A program made the translations under genes and the position numbers. A stretch of DNA of 64,000 nucleotides from contig NZ_FWXN01000012.1 of assembly GCF_900176385.1 (NCBI RefSeq), positions 62,001-126,000 of the forward strand. The letters run 5' to 3'. Positions 51,775 to 63,182 of the stretch are shown here, piece after piece (the first letter of the stretch is position 1; each line of letters opens with the position of its first letter). The notes below the pieces were generated by a model. That model saw nothing but the letters and a program-made list of their open reading frames with translations. It did not search any database and was not told where the DNA came from. This DNA comes from Janibacter indicus (GTDB lineage: Bacteria > Actinomycetota > Actinomycetes > Actinomycetales > Dermatophilaceae).

Positions 51775-53343
51775 TCAGGCGAAGTGCTTGCGCAGCTCCC
51801 GGTTGAGGATCTTGCCGGTGGCATTGCGCGGCAGCTCGTCCATGAAGACGACCTCGCGCGGGATGCAGTGGCGGGCGCGGTGGGCGCGCACGTGCTCCTT
51901 GACCTCGTCGGCGCTCAGCTCGTGGCCCTCGGTGAGCGCGACGAAGGCCGCGAGGCGCTGACCGAAGTCGGGGTCGGGCACGCCGATGACCGACACCTCA
52001 CGGACCGCGGGGTGCTCGGCAAGCAGCCCCTCGACCTCGATGGGGTACACGTTTTCGCCGCCGCTGACGATCATGTCGTCGTCGCGACCGTCGACGAAGT
52101 AGAGGTCACCCTCGACATGGCCCATGTCGCCCGTGGAGACGAGGCCGTCGACGAAGTCCTTGGTCTTGCCGTTGGTGTAGCCGTCGAAGACGAGCTCGTT
52201 GCCGCAGAAGATCCGGCCGGTCTCCCCCTTCGGCAGCTCCTTGCCGTCCTCGTCGAGGATCTTGACGACCGTGCCGAGCGGTGGGGTGCCGGCGGCGTTG
52301 GGGTGCCGGCGCATGTCGGCAGGCGTGGCGATGCACACCCAGGAGGCCTCGGTCGAGCCGTAGAGGTTGTAGAGCACGTCGCCGTACTCGTCCATGAACT
52401 TCGTCGTGAAGCCCGAGGGGTAGGCCGACCCGGAGGTCGCGACCACCCGCAGCTTGCGGCGGCTGCGTGCAGCCGGGTCGCTCGGCAACTCCATCATCCG
52501 CTGGAGCATCACGGGGATGGCGAACATCGCGTCCGGCTGCAGCTCCTCGAGCGCCGCCCGGGCTGCCTCGGGCTTGAAGCGACGCTGCAGCACGATCGTC
52601 GCGCGCAGCGCCATCGACAGCTGCATCGCCGCGTAGCCCCAGGTGTGGAAGATCGGCGCGGAGATGAGGATCCGGTCGTGTGCCTTGAGCGGGATCCGGT
52701 CGATGATCGAGATGAGCGGGCCGAAGCCGCCGGGTGTCTTGCGCGCGGCGCCCTTGGGCGTGCCGGTGGTGCCGGAGGTGAGGATGATCGTGCGGCCGCC
52801 CTTGGCGGGCACCGGCAGCGACTCGGGTCGGGCCGTCGCCTCGACCCGCTGGGCCAGCTCGGTCTCGGTGACCCGGGGCAGCTGCGCCGGCAGGTGCGAG
52901 ACGACCTCGGCGAACTCGTCGTCGTGGATGAGGCCCTTGATCCCCTGCTGCTCGGCGACGACCGCGAACTGCGGCCCGGCGAGACCGGTGTTGCCCAGGA
53001 CGAGGTCGATGCCGACCGCGGAGGTGGCCGTCATGACCTCGATGGCCTGGACGTGGTTGCGGGCGAGCAGACCGAGGCGGTCGCCCGGGCCGAAGCCCAT
53101 CTCACGGAGGATGACGGCGATCTTCTCCGAGTTGGCCAGCAGCTCGGCGTAGGTCGTCGCACCCCGGCTCTCGTCGATGACCGCGACCGTCTTGGGCGAG
53201 CGGTTGGCCGCCTGGCGCAGCTCGCCCGCGAGACCGAAGCCCCACTTCTTGAGCGCGGTCAGCTGCTTGACCTGGGCGGCGGGCGGCCCCGGGGCCAGCA
53301 TCCCCCGCTTGGCCATGGTCTTGGCGATGGTCAGAGGGTTCAT
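51775..53343 (-). CDS. Acyl-CoA synthetase (AMP-forming), FadD-like
   Basis: Adenylate-forming ligase of 522 residues activating a fatty or other carboxylic acid to its CoA ester. The P-loop is IILTSGTTGTPKGA, A5 is YGSTEASWV, A7-A8 are STGDMGHVEGDLYFVDGRDD, and the catalytic Lys is in NATGKILNREL. The ATG at 53343 follows the SCP2 gene by 7 bases. The pairing with a sterol-carrier protein suggests a lipid or sterol side-chain substrate. Confidence 0.9.
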   Translation of the reverse strand: MNPLTIAKTMAKRGMLAPGPPAAQVKQLTALKKWGFGLAGELRQAANRSPKTVAVIDESRGATTYAELLANSEKIAVILREMGFGPGDRLGLLARNHVQAIEVMTATSAVGIDLVLGNTGLAGPQFAVVAEQQGIKGLIHDDEFAEVVSHLPAQLPRVTETELAQRVEATARPESLPVPAKGGRTIILTSGTTGTPKGAARKTPGGFGPLISIIDRIPLKAHDRILISAPIFHTWGYAAMQLSMALRATIVLQRRFKPEAARAALEELQPDAMFAIPVMLQRMMELPSDPAARSRRKLRVVATSGSAYPSGFTTKFMDEYGDVLYNLYGSTEASWVCIATPADMRRHPNAAGTPPLGTVVKILDEDGKELPKGETGRIFCGNELVFDGYTNGKTKDFVDGLVSTGDMGHVEGDLYFVDGRDDDMIVSGGENVYPIEVEGLLAEHPAVREVSVIGVPDPDFGQRLAAFVALTEGHELSADEVKEHVRAHRARHCIPREVVFMDELPRNATGKILNRELRKHFA

Positions 53344-53350
53344 GTCGGCA

Positions 53351-53803
53351 TCAGGCCTTCGGGATGTCGAAGAGGGAGGGGAACTTCGCGGCCAGGGCGA
53401 TGTCACCCTTGGCCTTGATCTTGCCGCGCATCACGAGCATGGTCGGGTTGCCCCGGCCGGTCGCCATCTTGACGAACTCCGGCGGCGCCATCATCAGCGA
53501 GGCGTCGTAGGTCTCGCCTGCCTCGGGCGAGACGGCGCACGTGCCCTCGTTGATGACGATCTCGTAGGTGTCGTGGGGCTGCTCGTCCGGGCCTCCGGTG
53601 ATGCGGAACTGGACCGTGCCGGCGACCCCCTTCGCCTTGTCGGGCCGGAAGAGCTCGGGGAAACGACCGAAGACGGCGTCGAGGACGGCGCCACGGTGCT
53701 CACCACGCATCGTCTCCGAGATCTCCTTGTCGGACATCTGCTTGACGGTCCGGGCGAACTCCTCAGGTGTCATCGAGTCGAAGGTCGACGGGTCCAGCTC
53801 CAT
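53351..53803 (-). CDS. SCP2 sterol-binding domain protein
   Basis: 150 residues. The SCP2 fold is recognisable from GTVQFRITGG, INEGTCAVSPEAGETYDASL, PEFVKMATGRGNPTMLVMRG and IKAKGDIALAAKFPSLF. Such proteins bind fatty acyl-CoA or sterols. ATG at 53803 with AAGGAG about ten bases before it; alternative ATG at 53842 would add 13 residues. It is the first gene of a two-gene unit with the acyl-CoA synthetase. Confidence 0.87.
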   Translation of the reverse strand: MELDPSTFDSMTPEEFARTVKQMSDKEISETMRGEHRGAVLDAVFGRFPELFRPDKAKGVAGTVQFRITGGPDEQPHDTYEIVINEGTCAVSPEAGETYDASLMMAPPEFVKMATGRGNPTMLVMRGKIKAKGDIALAAKFPSLFDIPKA

Positions 53804-53841
53804 GCGGTGCAGCTCCTTCGGTGCGCGGGTTGCTGCGACCA

Positions 53842-53853
53842 TACCCACGGGTA
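53842..53853. promoter_or_regulatory. TACCCACGGGTA palindrome upstream of SCP2-fadD
   Basis: TACCC-AC-GGGTA about 40 bases before the SCP2 ATG. It is shaped like TetR-type operators of lipid genes and equals the palindrome before surface protein A apart from the central two bases. Confidence 0.5.
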
Positions 53854-53885
53854 ACCACCCCGGCAACGCGTGCGTCGGGGTGGTT
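53853..53885 (-). terminator. Terminator of topA
   Basis: AACCACCCCG and CGGGGTGGTT form a 10-bp stem with a 13-base loop, five bases after the topA stop. Confidence 0.65.
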
Positions 53886-53889
53886 CCGC

Positions 53890-56667
53890 TCACGCCTTCT
53901 TGGCCGCCGCCTTCTTCGTGGCCTTCTTCGCCGTCGACTTCGTGGCCTTCTTGGCCGTCTTCTTCGCCGACTTCTTCGCCGACTTCTTGCGAGTCGTCGG
54001 CCCCTTGGCGCGCTTCTCCGCGATGAGTTCGTAGGCCCGCTCCGCGGTGAGCGTCTCGGGCTCGTCACCGCGACGGAGGGTGGCATTGGTCTCACCGTCG
54101 GTGACGTAGGGGCCGAAGCGCCCGTCCTTGACGACGACCTTCTTGCCGCTCACCGGGTCCTCGCCGAACTCCGCCAGCGGCGGCTTGGCCGCGGCGCGGC
54201 CACGCTGCTTGGGCTGGGCGTAGATCGCGACGGCCTCCTCGAGGGTCATCGTGAAGAGCTGCTCCTCGGTCTCGATGGAGCGCGAGTCGGTGCCCTTCTT
54301 CAGGTACGGCCCGTAGCGACCGTTCTGCGCGGTGATCGGCACCTCGACGGACGTCTCCGCGCCGTCCTCACCGGTCGTGGTCTCGGTGACCGTGCCGATC
54401 GTGCGCGGCAGCGAGAGGAGCTTCAGCGCCTGCTCGAGGTCGACCGTCGAGGGGTCCATGCTCTTGAAGAGCGAGGCCGTGCGCGGCTTGACCTTGGCCT
54501 TGCCACGCTTGGGCTTGTCGTCGGCCGACTCCTCGAGCACCTCGGTGACGTAGGGGCCGTAACGACCGTTCTTGACGACGACGTCGCGGCCGGTCTCGGG
54601 GTCCTGGCCCAGGACCCGACCGTCGTCGGCGGCCGCGGCGAGGAACTCGCGCGCCATCGCCGGCGTGAGCTCGTCGGGCGCCACATCGTCGGTGATCGTC
54701 GCCCGCTTGGGCGCCGGCGTCGTCTGCGTCTCGTCGGTGACCTCACCGGTGGCCGGGTCGACCCCCTTCGGCACGACCTCCTCGACGTAGGGGCCGTAAC
54801 GACCGACCCGCACGACGATGCCGTCGCCGATCTCGATCGTCGAGATCGCCCGGGCGTCGATGTCGCCGAGGTCGGAGACCAGCCCGGACAGGCCGGGGCC
54901 GCTGCCCTCGTCGCCGTAGTAGAAGCGCTGCAGCCAGGCGACGCGGTCGGCGTCGCCGGCGGCGATCTCGTCGAGGTCGACCTCCATCGACGCGGTGAAG
55001 TCGTAGTCGACGAGCCGGCTGAAGTGCACCTCCATCAGGCGGGTCACCGCGAAGGCCAACCACGTCGGGACGAGCGCGGTGCCCTTCTTGCGGACGTAGC
55101 CGCGGTCCTGGATCGTGCTGATCGTCGAGGCATAGGTGGAGGGGCGGCCGATGCCGAGCTCCTCCATCTTCTTGACCAGCGAGGCCTCGGTGTAGCGCGC
55201 CGGCGGCGAGGTCTCGTGACCCGACGCGGTCGCGTCGACGACGTCGAGGCTCGCGCCCTCCTCGACCTTGGGCAGGCGGGCCTCGCCGTCCTTGGCCGGC
55301 TGCGCCGGCTCGTCGGTGCCCTCCTCGTAGGCGGCGAGGAAGCCGCGGAAGGTGATGACGGTGCCGGAGGCGGTGTACTCGGCGAGCTCGCCGGCCTCGC
55401 AGCCGGTGAGGTCGGCGCGCATGCGGATCGTCGCGGTCGAGCCCTTGGCGTCGGCCATCTGCGAGGCGACCGTGCGCTTCCAGATCAGCTCGTAGAGACG
55501 GAACTCGTCGCCCCGCAGCTCACCGGCCACCTGCGCCGGGGTGCGGAAGCGGTCGCCGGCGGGGCGGATCGCCTCGTGCGCCTCCTGCGCGTTCTTGGAC
55601 TTCTTGCCGTAGACGCGCGGCGACTCGGGCACGAAGTCGGCGCCGTACATGTCGCGGGCCTGGCCGCGGGCGGCGGCCAGCGCCGAGCTCGACAGGTTGG
55701 TGCTGTCGGTACGCATGTAGGTGATGTAGCCGTTCTCGTACAGCTTCTGCGCCACGCCCATCGCCGCCTTGGAGCCGAGGCCGAGCTTGCGACCGGCCTC
55801 CTGCTGCAGCGTCGACGTGGTGAAGGGGGCGTACGGCCGGCGCGTGTAGGGCTTCTCGGAGACCGAGCTGACGGTCACCGCGGCGGCGATGGTCGCCTCG
55901 GCCACCTGGGTGGCGGCACGCTCGTCGAGCGCGCGGGCGTCCTTCTTGACCGCGCCGGTGTCGTCGAAGTCGGAGCCAGTGGCGACCTTGCGTCCGTCGA
56001 GGCTCGCCAGGCGCGCGGCGAAGGGGGCCGCACCGGTGCTGAACTTGCCCTCGACACTCCAGTAGGAGGCGACCTTGAAGGCCATCCGCTCGCGCTCGCG
56101 CTCGACGACGATGCGGGTGGCAACCGACTGCACCCGGCCGGCGGACAGCCCCGCCTTGACCTTGCGCCACAGCACCGGCGAGACCTCGTAGCCGTAGAGC
56201 CGGTCGAGGATGCGGCGCGACTCCTGGGCGTTGACGAGGTCGAGGTCGAGCTCGCGCGTGTCCTCGACGGCGCGCTGGATCGCCTCCTTGGTGATCTCGT
56301 GGAAGACCATGCGCTGCACCGGGATCTTCGGCTTGAGCGTCTCGAGCAGGTGCCACGCGATGGCCTCGCCCTCGCGGTCCTCATCGGTGGCGAGGTAGAG
56401 GGTGTCGGCGTCCTTGAGCAGACGCTTGAGCTCGGTGACCTTCTTCTTCTTGTCCGGGTCGACGACGTAGAAGGGCTCGAAGCCCTCCTCGATGTTGATC
56501 CCGAAGCGGCCGAAGGGCCCCTTCTTCATGTCCGCCGGCATCTCGGACGGGGTCGGGATGTCCCGGATGTGCCCCACCGACGCCTCGACGGCGTAGTCCG
56601 GACCGAGGTACCCCGCGATGGTCTTGGCCTTGGCGGGTGACTCGACGATGACGAGCTTGCTGGCCAT
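53890..56667 (-). CDS. topA: DNA topoisomerase I
   Basis: Type IA topoisomerase that relaxes negative supercoils, 925 residues. Toprim: LVIVESPAKAKTIAGYLG and the acidic triad in ATDEDREGEAIAWHLLE. The catalytic Tyr is in GYITYMRTDSTNL. The C-terminus has several repeated zinc-free domains of the form GRYGPYV (four or more) and then a Lys/Ala-rich tail (KKSAKKSAKKTAKK-type), as in actinobacterial enzymes. The ATG at 56667 has GAGG ten bases upstream. Confidence 0.95.
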   Translation of the reverse strand: MASKLVIVESPAKAKTIAGYLGPDYAVEASVGHIRDIPTPSEMPADMKKGPFGRFGINIEEGFEPFYVVDPDKKKKVTELKRLLKDADTLYLATDEDREGEAIAWHLLETLKPKIPVQRMVFHEITKEAIQRAVEDTRELDLDLVNAQESRRILDRLYGYEVSPVLWRKVKAGLSAGRVQSVATRIVVERERERMAFKVASYWSVEGKFSTGAAPFAARLASLDGRKVATGSDFDDTGAVKKDARALDERAATQVAEATIAAAVTVSSVSEKPYTRRPYAPFTTSTLQQEAGRKLGLGSKAAMGVAQKLYENGYITYMRTDSTNLSSSALAAARGQARDMYGADFVPESPRVYGKKSKNAQEAHEAIRPAGDRFRTPAQVAGELRGDEFRLYELIWKRTVASQMADAKGSTATIRMRADLTGCEAGELAEYTASGTVITFRGFLAAYEEGTDEPAQPAKDGEARLPKVEEGASLDVVDATASGHETSPPARYTEASLVKKMEELGIGRPSTYASTISTIQDRGYVRKKGTALVPTWLAFAVTRLMEVHFSRLVDYDFTASMEVDLDEIAAGDADRVAWLQRFYYGDEGSGPGLSGLVSDLGDIDARAISTIEIGDGIVVRVGRYGPYVEEVVPKGVDPATGEVTDETQTTPAPKRATITDDVAPDELTPAMAREFLAAAADDGRVLGQDPETGRDVVVKNGRYGPYVTEVLEESADDKPKRGKAKVKPRTASLFKSMDPSTVDLEQALKLLSLPRTIGTVTETTTGEDGAETSVEVPITAQNGRYGPYLKKGTDSRSIETEEQLFTMTLEEAVAIYAQPKQRGRAAAKPPLAEFGEDPVSGKKVVVKDGRFGPYVTDGETNATLRRGDEPETLTAERAYELIAEKRAKGPTTRKKSAKKSAKKTAKKATKSTAKKATKKAAAKKA

Positions 56668-56801
56668 GTGCGCCTCATCTCTCGACCCCACGTGCAGCGG
56701 ATTCGTCGCTGCCTCGACGTGGGGTCATCTCGGGGCGACCGTACTACGCCGTGCGGGGCGACCCCCTTCGCCCCGGGATGGGGGCTGGCGTTTTGTTGAA
56801 G

Positions 56802-56814
56802 ATACAAGTATTGT
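56802..56814 (+). promoter_or_regulatory. Promoter with dyad before the dioxygenase gene
   Basis: ATAC-AA-GTAT (56802-56811) overlaps the -10 TATTGT (56809-56814), which lies 7 bases before the ATG at 56822. The patch from TTTTGTTGAAG onward is A+T-rich for this genome and could bind a MarR-like regulator. Confidence 0.5.
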
Positions 56815-56821
56815 GGTCGGC

Positions 56822-57607
56822 ATGACCACTCCTCCCGTCCTCTTCCTCTCGCACGGCGCCCCGCCGCTGGCTGACGACGCCCGGTGGACCGCCGAGCTGG
56901 CCCGCTGGTCGGCCGACTTCGACACACCGAAGAACATCCTCATGGTCTCGGCCCACTGGGAGGACGCGCCGGTCACGGTGAGCCCGACCCAGCGCAAGGT
57001 GCCGCTCACCTACGACTTCTGGGGCTTCCCCCAGCACTACTACGAGGTGCAGTACGACGCACCTCTCGCACCCGAGCTCGCCTCGGAGGTCTCCGGCCTG
57101 CTCAAGGCGAAGGGGGTCGACGTCCAGCGGGACGAGACCCGCGGCCTCGACCACGGCGCCTACGTGCCCCTCGTGGAGATGTACCCCGACGCGGACGTGC
57201 CGGTGCTGCAGATGTCGATGCCGACCCTCGACCCGCACCAGCTCGTCGAGCTCGGCCGGGCGCTGGCGCCGCTGCGCGACCAGGGCACCCTCATCGTCGG
57301 GTCCGGTTTCACAACCCACAACCTGCGCTGGTTCAACCCCCGCGCCGGCGCGGACGTCACCCCGCCGACCGCGTCCAGCGAGTTCGACCACTGGGCCGCC
57401 GAGACCGTCGGTGCCGGCGACATCGATTCGCTCGAGCGGATGCTCGAGCTGGCCCCCGCCGGGCACGAGGCGCACCCGCGCACCGAGCACTGGGCCCCGC
57501 TCTACATCGCGATGGGCGCGGCCGAGGCCTCCGGCGCGACGCAGCGCGATGTCGCGGTCGACGGCTTCTGGTTCGGCCTGTCGAAGCGCTCCTGGCAGTT
57601 CAGCTGA
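56822..57607 (+). CDS. Class III extradiol ring-cleavage dioxygenase, DODA type
   Basis: 261 residues, LigB/DODA fold. Metal and catalytic His in LSHGAPP (His11), VSAHWED (His45), LDHGAYVPL and GSGFTTHNLRWF. It would open a catechol-type ring using Fe(II) and oxygen. The physiological substrate of YgiD-like bacterial members is mostly unknown. It diverges from topA. Confidence 0.9.
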   Translation: MTTPPVLFLSHGAPPLADDARWTAELARWSADFDTPKNILMVSAHWEDAPVTVSPTQRKVPLTYDFWGFPQHYYEVQYDAPLAPELASEVSGLLKAKGVDVQRDETRGLDHGAYVPLVEMYPDADVPVLQMSMPTLDPHQLVELGRALAPLRDQGTLIVGSGFTTHNLRWFNPRAGADVTPPTASSEFDHWAAETVGAGDIDSLERMLELAPAGHEAHPRTEHWAPLYIAMGAAEASGATQRDVAVDGFWFGLSKRSWQFS

Positions 57608-57709
57608 GCGTCCACGGGCAGTCCTCCCCATCGCACGTGTGAGGTGGCGTCGTTAGTGTCCTGCGTGAGGGGCGACCACACCGCCCGCACCACGAACAGG
57701 GAGACCACC

Positions 57710-58102
57710 ATGAAGAAGCTCGTCACACTGGCCATCGCCGGCACCTTCACGCTCGGCCTGACGGCCTGCGGCAGCGGCAACGACGCGGAGCAGGCCGTCG
57801 AGGACTTCGCCGCCGCGGCCAAGGACAAGGACTACGCCGCGCTGTGCGAGTCCTTCGACCCCGAGATCGTCAAGACGCTCGAGGAGGCCGACCCGGGCAA
57901 GGACTGCGAGACGATCTTCAAGGAGAACGAGAAGGAGCTGCAGATCCCCGACAACGCGGACGTCGACATCCAGAGCTCCGAGATCGCCGAGGACGAGAAG
58001 ACCGCGACCGTCAAGGTCAAGAACCAGGACGGCGACGAGGAGGAGATCAAGCTCAAGAAGGTCGACGACGAGTGGAAGATCACCTTCGACGGCATGAGCT
58101 GA
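57710..58102 (+). CDS. Small lipoprotein, DUF4878-like
   Basis: 130 residues: signal MKKLVTLAIAGTFTLGLTAC with lipobox Cys20, then an NTF2-like alpha/beta domain (AVEDFAAAAKDKDYAALCES, KVKNQDGDEEEIKLKKVDDE) with a Cys pair. GGGAG precedes the ATG; TAGTGT at 57654-57659 is a possible -10. The role is unknown. Confidence 0.82.
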   Translation: MKKLVTLAIAGTFTLGLTACGSGNDAEQAVEDFAAAAKDKDYAALCESFDPEIVKTLEEADPGKDCETIFKENEKELQIPDNADVDIQSSEIAEDEKTATVKVKNQDGDEEEIKLKKVDDEWKITFDGMS

Positions 58103-58120
58103 TCACCCAGCACGACACGA

Positions 58121-58145
58121 GGGCGGCCCGGTCACTGGGCCGCCC
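58121..58145. terminator. Terminator after the small lipoprotein gene
   Basis: GGGCGGCCC, 7-base loop, GGGCCGCCC, then TTCG. Confidence 0.75.
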
Positions 58146-58181
58146 TTCGTCGTCCCCGCTCCCACGCCCGGTCGAGGGCAC

Positions 58182-58241
58182 CGCTCCCTGAGTGGGTCCC
58201 ACGTTCCGCGTGGGCGGTCGCCCGCGACCGTCTCGAAGGGA
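58182..58241. repeat. CTCCCTGAG-type intergenic repeat
   Basis: Starts CGCTCCCTGAG and ends TCTCGAAGGGA, as does the folP copy; the inside has nested arms GTGGGTCCCACG, CGTGGGCGGTCG and CCCGCGACCG. The remaining 155 bp to the next gene hold nothing I can identify. Confidence 0.7.
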
Positions 58242-58396
58242 CGCGCACGTCGAGAGGATCCGGCGTGGCGTCAAGCCGAAGTCGAGAACGACGACGGGAC
58301 CACACGAGGACGAAGGACTTCGGCAGCGCGCCGGGTCTTCTCGACGGGAGCACCGCAACCGAACCGGCGCGCTACGACGGACCAGGCGGGGACGGC

Positions 58397-59908
58397 CTAC
58401 TCCGGCAGGAGCAGCCCGTCGGCGGCCAGCCGCCGCACGAGGGTCGCGCCGGCGCCGAGGGCCTCGCCCGTGGGGACGTCGAGCAGGGCGCTGATCGCGG
58501 TGAGCGACTGACGCGCGGTGAGGTCGCCGTCGCAGACGGACACGAGGGCTGCGTCGAGGGTGTCGAGCCGGACCGAGCGCGCCAGACCGCCGCCCTGCCG
58601 CAGGACGATGACATTGGGGTCGCTGGCGCCGGGCGTCGCGTGCGTCTCGGTGGTCACGTCGGGTGCGCAGCGCCACGCGGTGTCGAGCAGGGCGTCGTCG
58701 TCGAGCCCGGCGAGCCGGTCGCGGGCGACGAGTCCCGCGGCGACCGTCGGCCCCATCGGGGTCGCCACCGGTCCGGTCGCCTCGACGAGGTCGACGAAGG
58801 GAGCCCGCTCCCCCGTCGGCCGGTGCAGGGTGATGATGCCGAAGCCGATCTGCGCGACATCGCGCGAGGCGAAGTCGTCGAGCCACGCGCCGACGAGCGC
58901 GTCGTGCTCGCTGGTGCCCGGCAGGTGCCCGCCGTCGCGGGTCCACAGCTCGGCGTACTCCGCCGGGTCCTGGACATCGCGCTGGACGACCCAGGCGTCC
59001 AGGCCACTGGCCTCGACCCACGCGCCGACGCGCTCGCGCCAGTCCTGGCCGGCAACCGTCTCCCAGTTGCCGAGCAGCTGGGCGACGCCACCGGGCGCCA
59101 GGTGCGCGCCGATGCCCTGGGTGAGCGCGGCGACGACGTGGTCGCCGGCGGCCCCGCCGTCGCGGTACTCGTAGAGCGGCACGTCACCGCTGCGCGGCGT
59201 GATGACGAAGGGGGGATTGCTCACGACGAGGTCGAAGGCCTCGCCGACCACCGGCTCGAGGAAGGAACCCTCCCGCAGGTCCCAGTCGACCTGGTTGAGG
59301 GCGGCGTTGAAGCGGGCGTAGCCCAGGGCTCGCCGGGACAGGTCGGTGGCGACGACGGAGTCGGCGTGACCCGACAGGTGCAGGGCCTGGACGCCGCACC
59401 CGGTGCCGACGTCGAGCGCGCGGGCGACACGGGTGCGCGGGGTCCACGACGCGAGGGTCGTCGAGGCGCCGCCGATGCCCAGGACGTGGTCGACGGGCAG
59501 CGGCTCGCTGCGCGCGTGCTCCGTCGGGTCGGAGGCGACCCACCAGGCGTGCCCGGCGTCGTCGCCGTAGGGGCGCAGGTCGCAGGTGGCGACGACGTGC
59601 GCGCCGTGGGGCTCGACGACCCCGAGCCGCACGGCCCCGGTGACCCCCGTGCGGGGCAGGGCCCGGGCGAGGTCGTCGGCGGCGGTGGGCAGCCCGAGGC
59701 CGAAGCACCCGATCAGCACCCCGAGGGGGTCGGTGGCGCCGGCGACCGCGCGCCGGGCCGGCAGCACCTGCTCGCGACCGAGGGCCGCAGCGGCCAGGTC
59801 ACCCAGGCGTTCGTGCACCTCGTCGACGCCGAAGGCGGCGTCCGTCAGGTCCGCGCGCAGGTCGTCGAGCAGCTCGGGGTCGGTGCGGGGCGTGGTGCTG
59901 GAGGTCAC
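58397..59908 (-). CDS. SAM-dependent methyltransferase with NPPF motif
   Basis: 503 residues in three parts: a helical N-domain (about 1-165), a class I methyltransferase core with the SAM loop ARALDVGTGCGVQALHL and the nucleobase-type motif VVSNPPFVI, and a C-terminal winged-helix-like part. NPPF marks N-methylation of adenine, guanine or glutamine, as in RsmC and HemK relatives. The large N- and C-domains match an actinobacterial family without an assigned target, to my knowledge. GTG at 59908 has TAGGCT six bases before it. Confidence 0.85.
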   Translation of the reverse strand: MTSSTTPRTDPELLDDLRADLTDAAFGVDEVHERLGDLAAAALGREQVLPARRAVAGATDPLGVLIGCFGLGLPTAADDLARALPRTGVTGAVRLGVVEPHGAHVVATCDLRPYGDDAGHAWWVASDPTEHARSEPLPVDHVLGIGGASTTLASWTPRTRVARALDVGTGCGVQALHLSGHADSVVATDLSRRALGYARFNAALNQVDWDLREGSFLEPVVGEAFDLVVSNPPFVITPRSGDVPLYEYRDGGAAGDHVVAALTQGIGAHLAPGGVAQLLGNWETVAGQDWRERVGAWVEASGLDAWVVQRDVQDPAEYAELWTRDGGHLPGTSEHDALVGAWLDDFASRDVAQIGFGIITLHRPTGERAPFVDLVEATGPVATPMGPTVAAGLVARDRLAGLDDDALLDTAWRCAPDVTTETHATPGASDPNVIVLRQGGGLARSVRLDTLDAALVSVCDGDLTARQSLTAISALLDVPTGEALGAGATLVRRLAADGLLLPE

Positions 59909-59914
59909 CTGCCG

Positions 59915-59920
59915 AGCCTA
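59915..59920 (-). promoter_or_regulatory. -10 hexamer of the methyltransferase gene (leaderless)
   Basis: TAGGCT on the minus strand, 6-base spacer, GTG at 59908. Confidence 0.5.
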
Positions 59921-59925
59921 GCCAG

Positions 59926-59977
59926 CCCGCCCCCTTCGTCGGCACCACCTGGTGCGGCGCCGACGAAGGGGGGCGGG
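59926..59977 (-). terminator. Terminator of hppA
   Basis: CCCGCCCCCTTCGTCGGC and GCCGACGAAGGGGGGCGG form a stem of about 17 bp with one bulged G; the loop contains a further small dyad ACCACCTGGT. It lies just after the hppA stop and before the methyltransferase promoter. Confidence 0.8.
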
Positions 59978-59985
59978 GCGGGCCG

Positions 59986-62328
<2,343 letters not shown>

Positions 62329-62426
62329 GCCATCCTCCTTGATGAGCGCGGGTCACGGTCGGTCCGCCGTCGAGGCGGGCTCAGCCGTTGGCCCACACTA
62401 CTGCCGGGTCGACCTCCGTGCCGGAC

Positions 62427-63182
62427 TCACGACACCGGCTCCGGATCGACCTCTCGGGCGGGGCTCCCGATCGGCGCGTCGACGGGCTCGTGCGCCGCCC
62501 CGTCACGCGGGGCGCCCACTGCGACAACAGGCTCCGCGGCCGACCGCTGAGCGAGCCGATCGACCAGCCCCAGCAGCCGGAGCGTGACCGCCGCGAGGTA
62601 GGACAGCCCCGCCCACAGCTCGACGCACTCCTCGAGGGACTGCTGGACGCGTTCGGCCTGCACCGACCAGGTGCTCGGATCGATGGAGTCGGTGCCCACG
62701 GACACCACGGAGAGTCCGATCCCCAGGACGAAGAGCCCACGCACCCAGCGATCCCGTCCCAGCGAGCGCACGACGAGGGGCAGCACGAGCAGCCCGGCCA
62801 GGGCCACGAGGATGAGGATGAAGTCGCCGGGCGCCACCCACGTCAAGCCGGGCAGGCGCACGTCGCGTGGTGCGAGGATGCCGTCGCGCACCCGCTCGTG
62901 GAGGGCGAAGCGCTCGTCCAGCGCGAGCGCGAGGAAGCCGACGGCCAGCAGGCTGTGACCGAGTCGGGGCCCGCGACCGATGATGCCGGCGACGTACCAC
63001 GCGAGCAGGCTCATCACCCCGGCAACGACGAGGGTCACCGACTGGAACCACGTCATCGGGACCTGCTCGGGGGCGATCCACACCCACCAGGTCGGGTACT
63101 GCGCCGCGGCGAGCAGGACGGGGACCACCATGCCGGCCACCGCGAGCGCCACGACGACCACGCGTCGGCTGCGGCGGCTCAT
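62427..63182 (-). CDS. Multi-helix membrane protein
   Basis: 251 residues with six or seven predicted helices, from RRVVVVALAVAGMVVPVLLA to VELWAGLSYLAAVTLRLLGL, and a soluble C-terminal tail. I do not recognise a family. Between helices it has LALDERFALHERVRDGILAP, rich in charged residues. Its ATG overlaps the stop of the dehydrogenase gene (ATGA), so it is second in that operon. Confidence 0.75.
   Translation of the reverse strand: MSRRSRRVVVVALAVAGMVVPVLLAAAQYPTWWVWIAPEQVPMTWFQSVTLVVAGVMSLLAWYVAGIIGRGPRLGHSLLAVGFLALALDERFALHERVRDGILAPRDVRLPGLTWVAPGDFILILVALAGLLVLPLVVRSLGRDRWVRGLFVLGIGLSVVSVGTDSIDPSTWSVQAERVQQSLEECVELWAGLSYLAAVTLRLLGLVDRLAQRSAAEPVVAVGAPRDGAAHEPVDAPIGSPAREVDPEPVS

Noticed and set aside
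53767-56640. 957-codon plus-strand open frame
   Set aside because: Antisense of topA; Arg/Leu/Val-rich composition is what topA codons give when read backwards.
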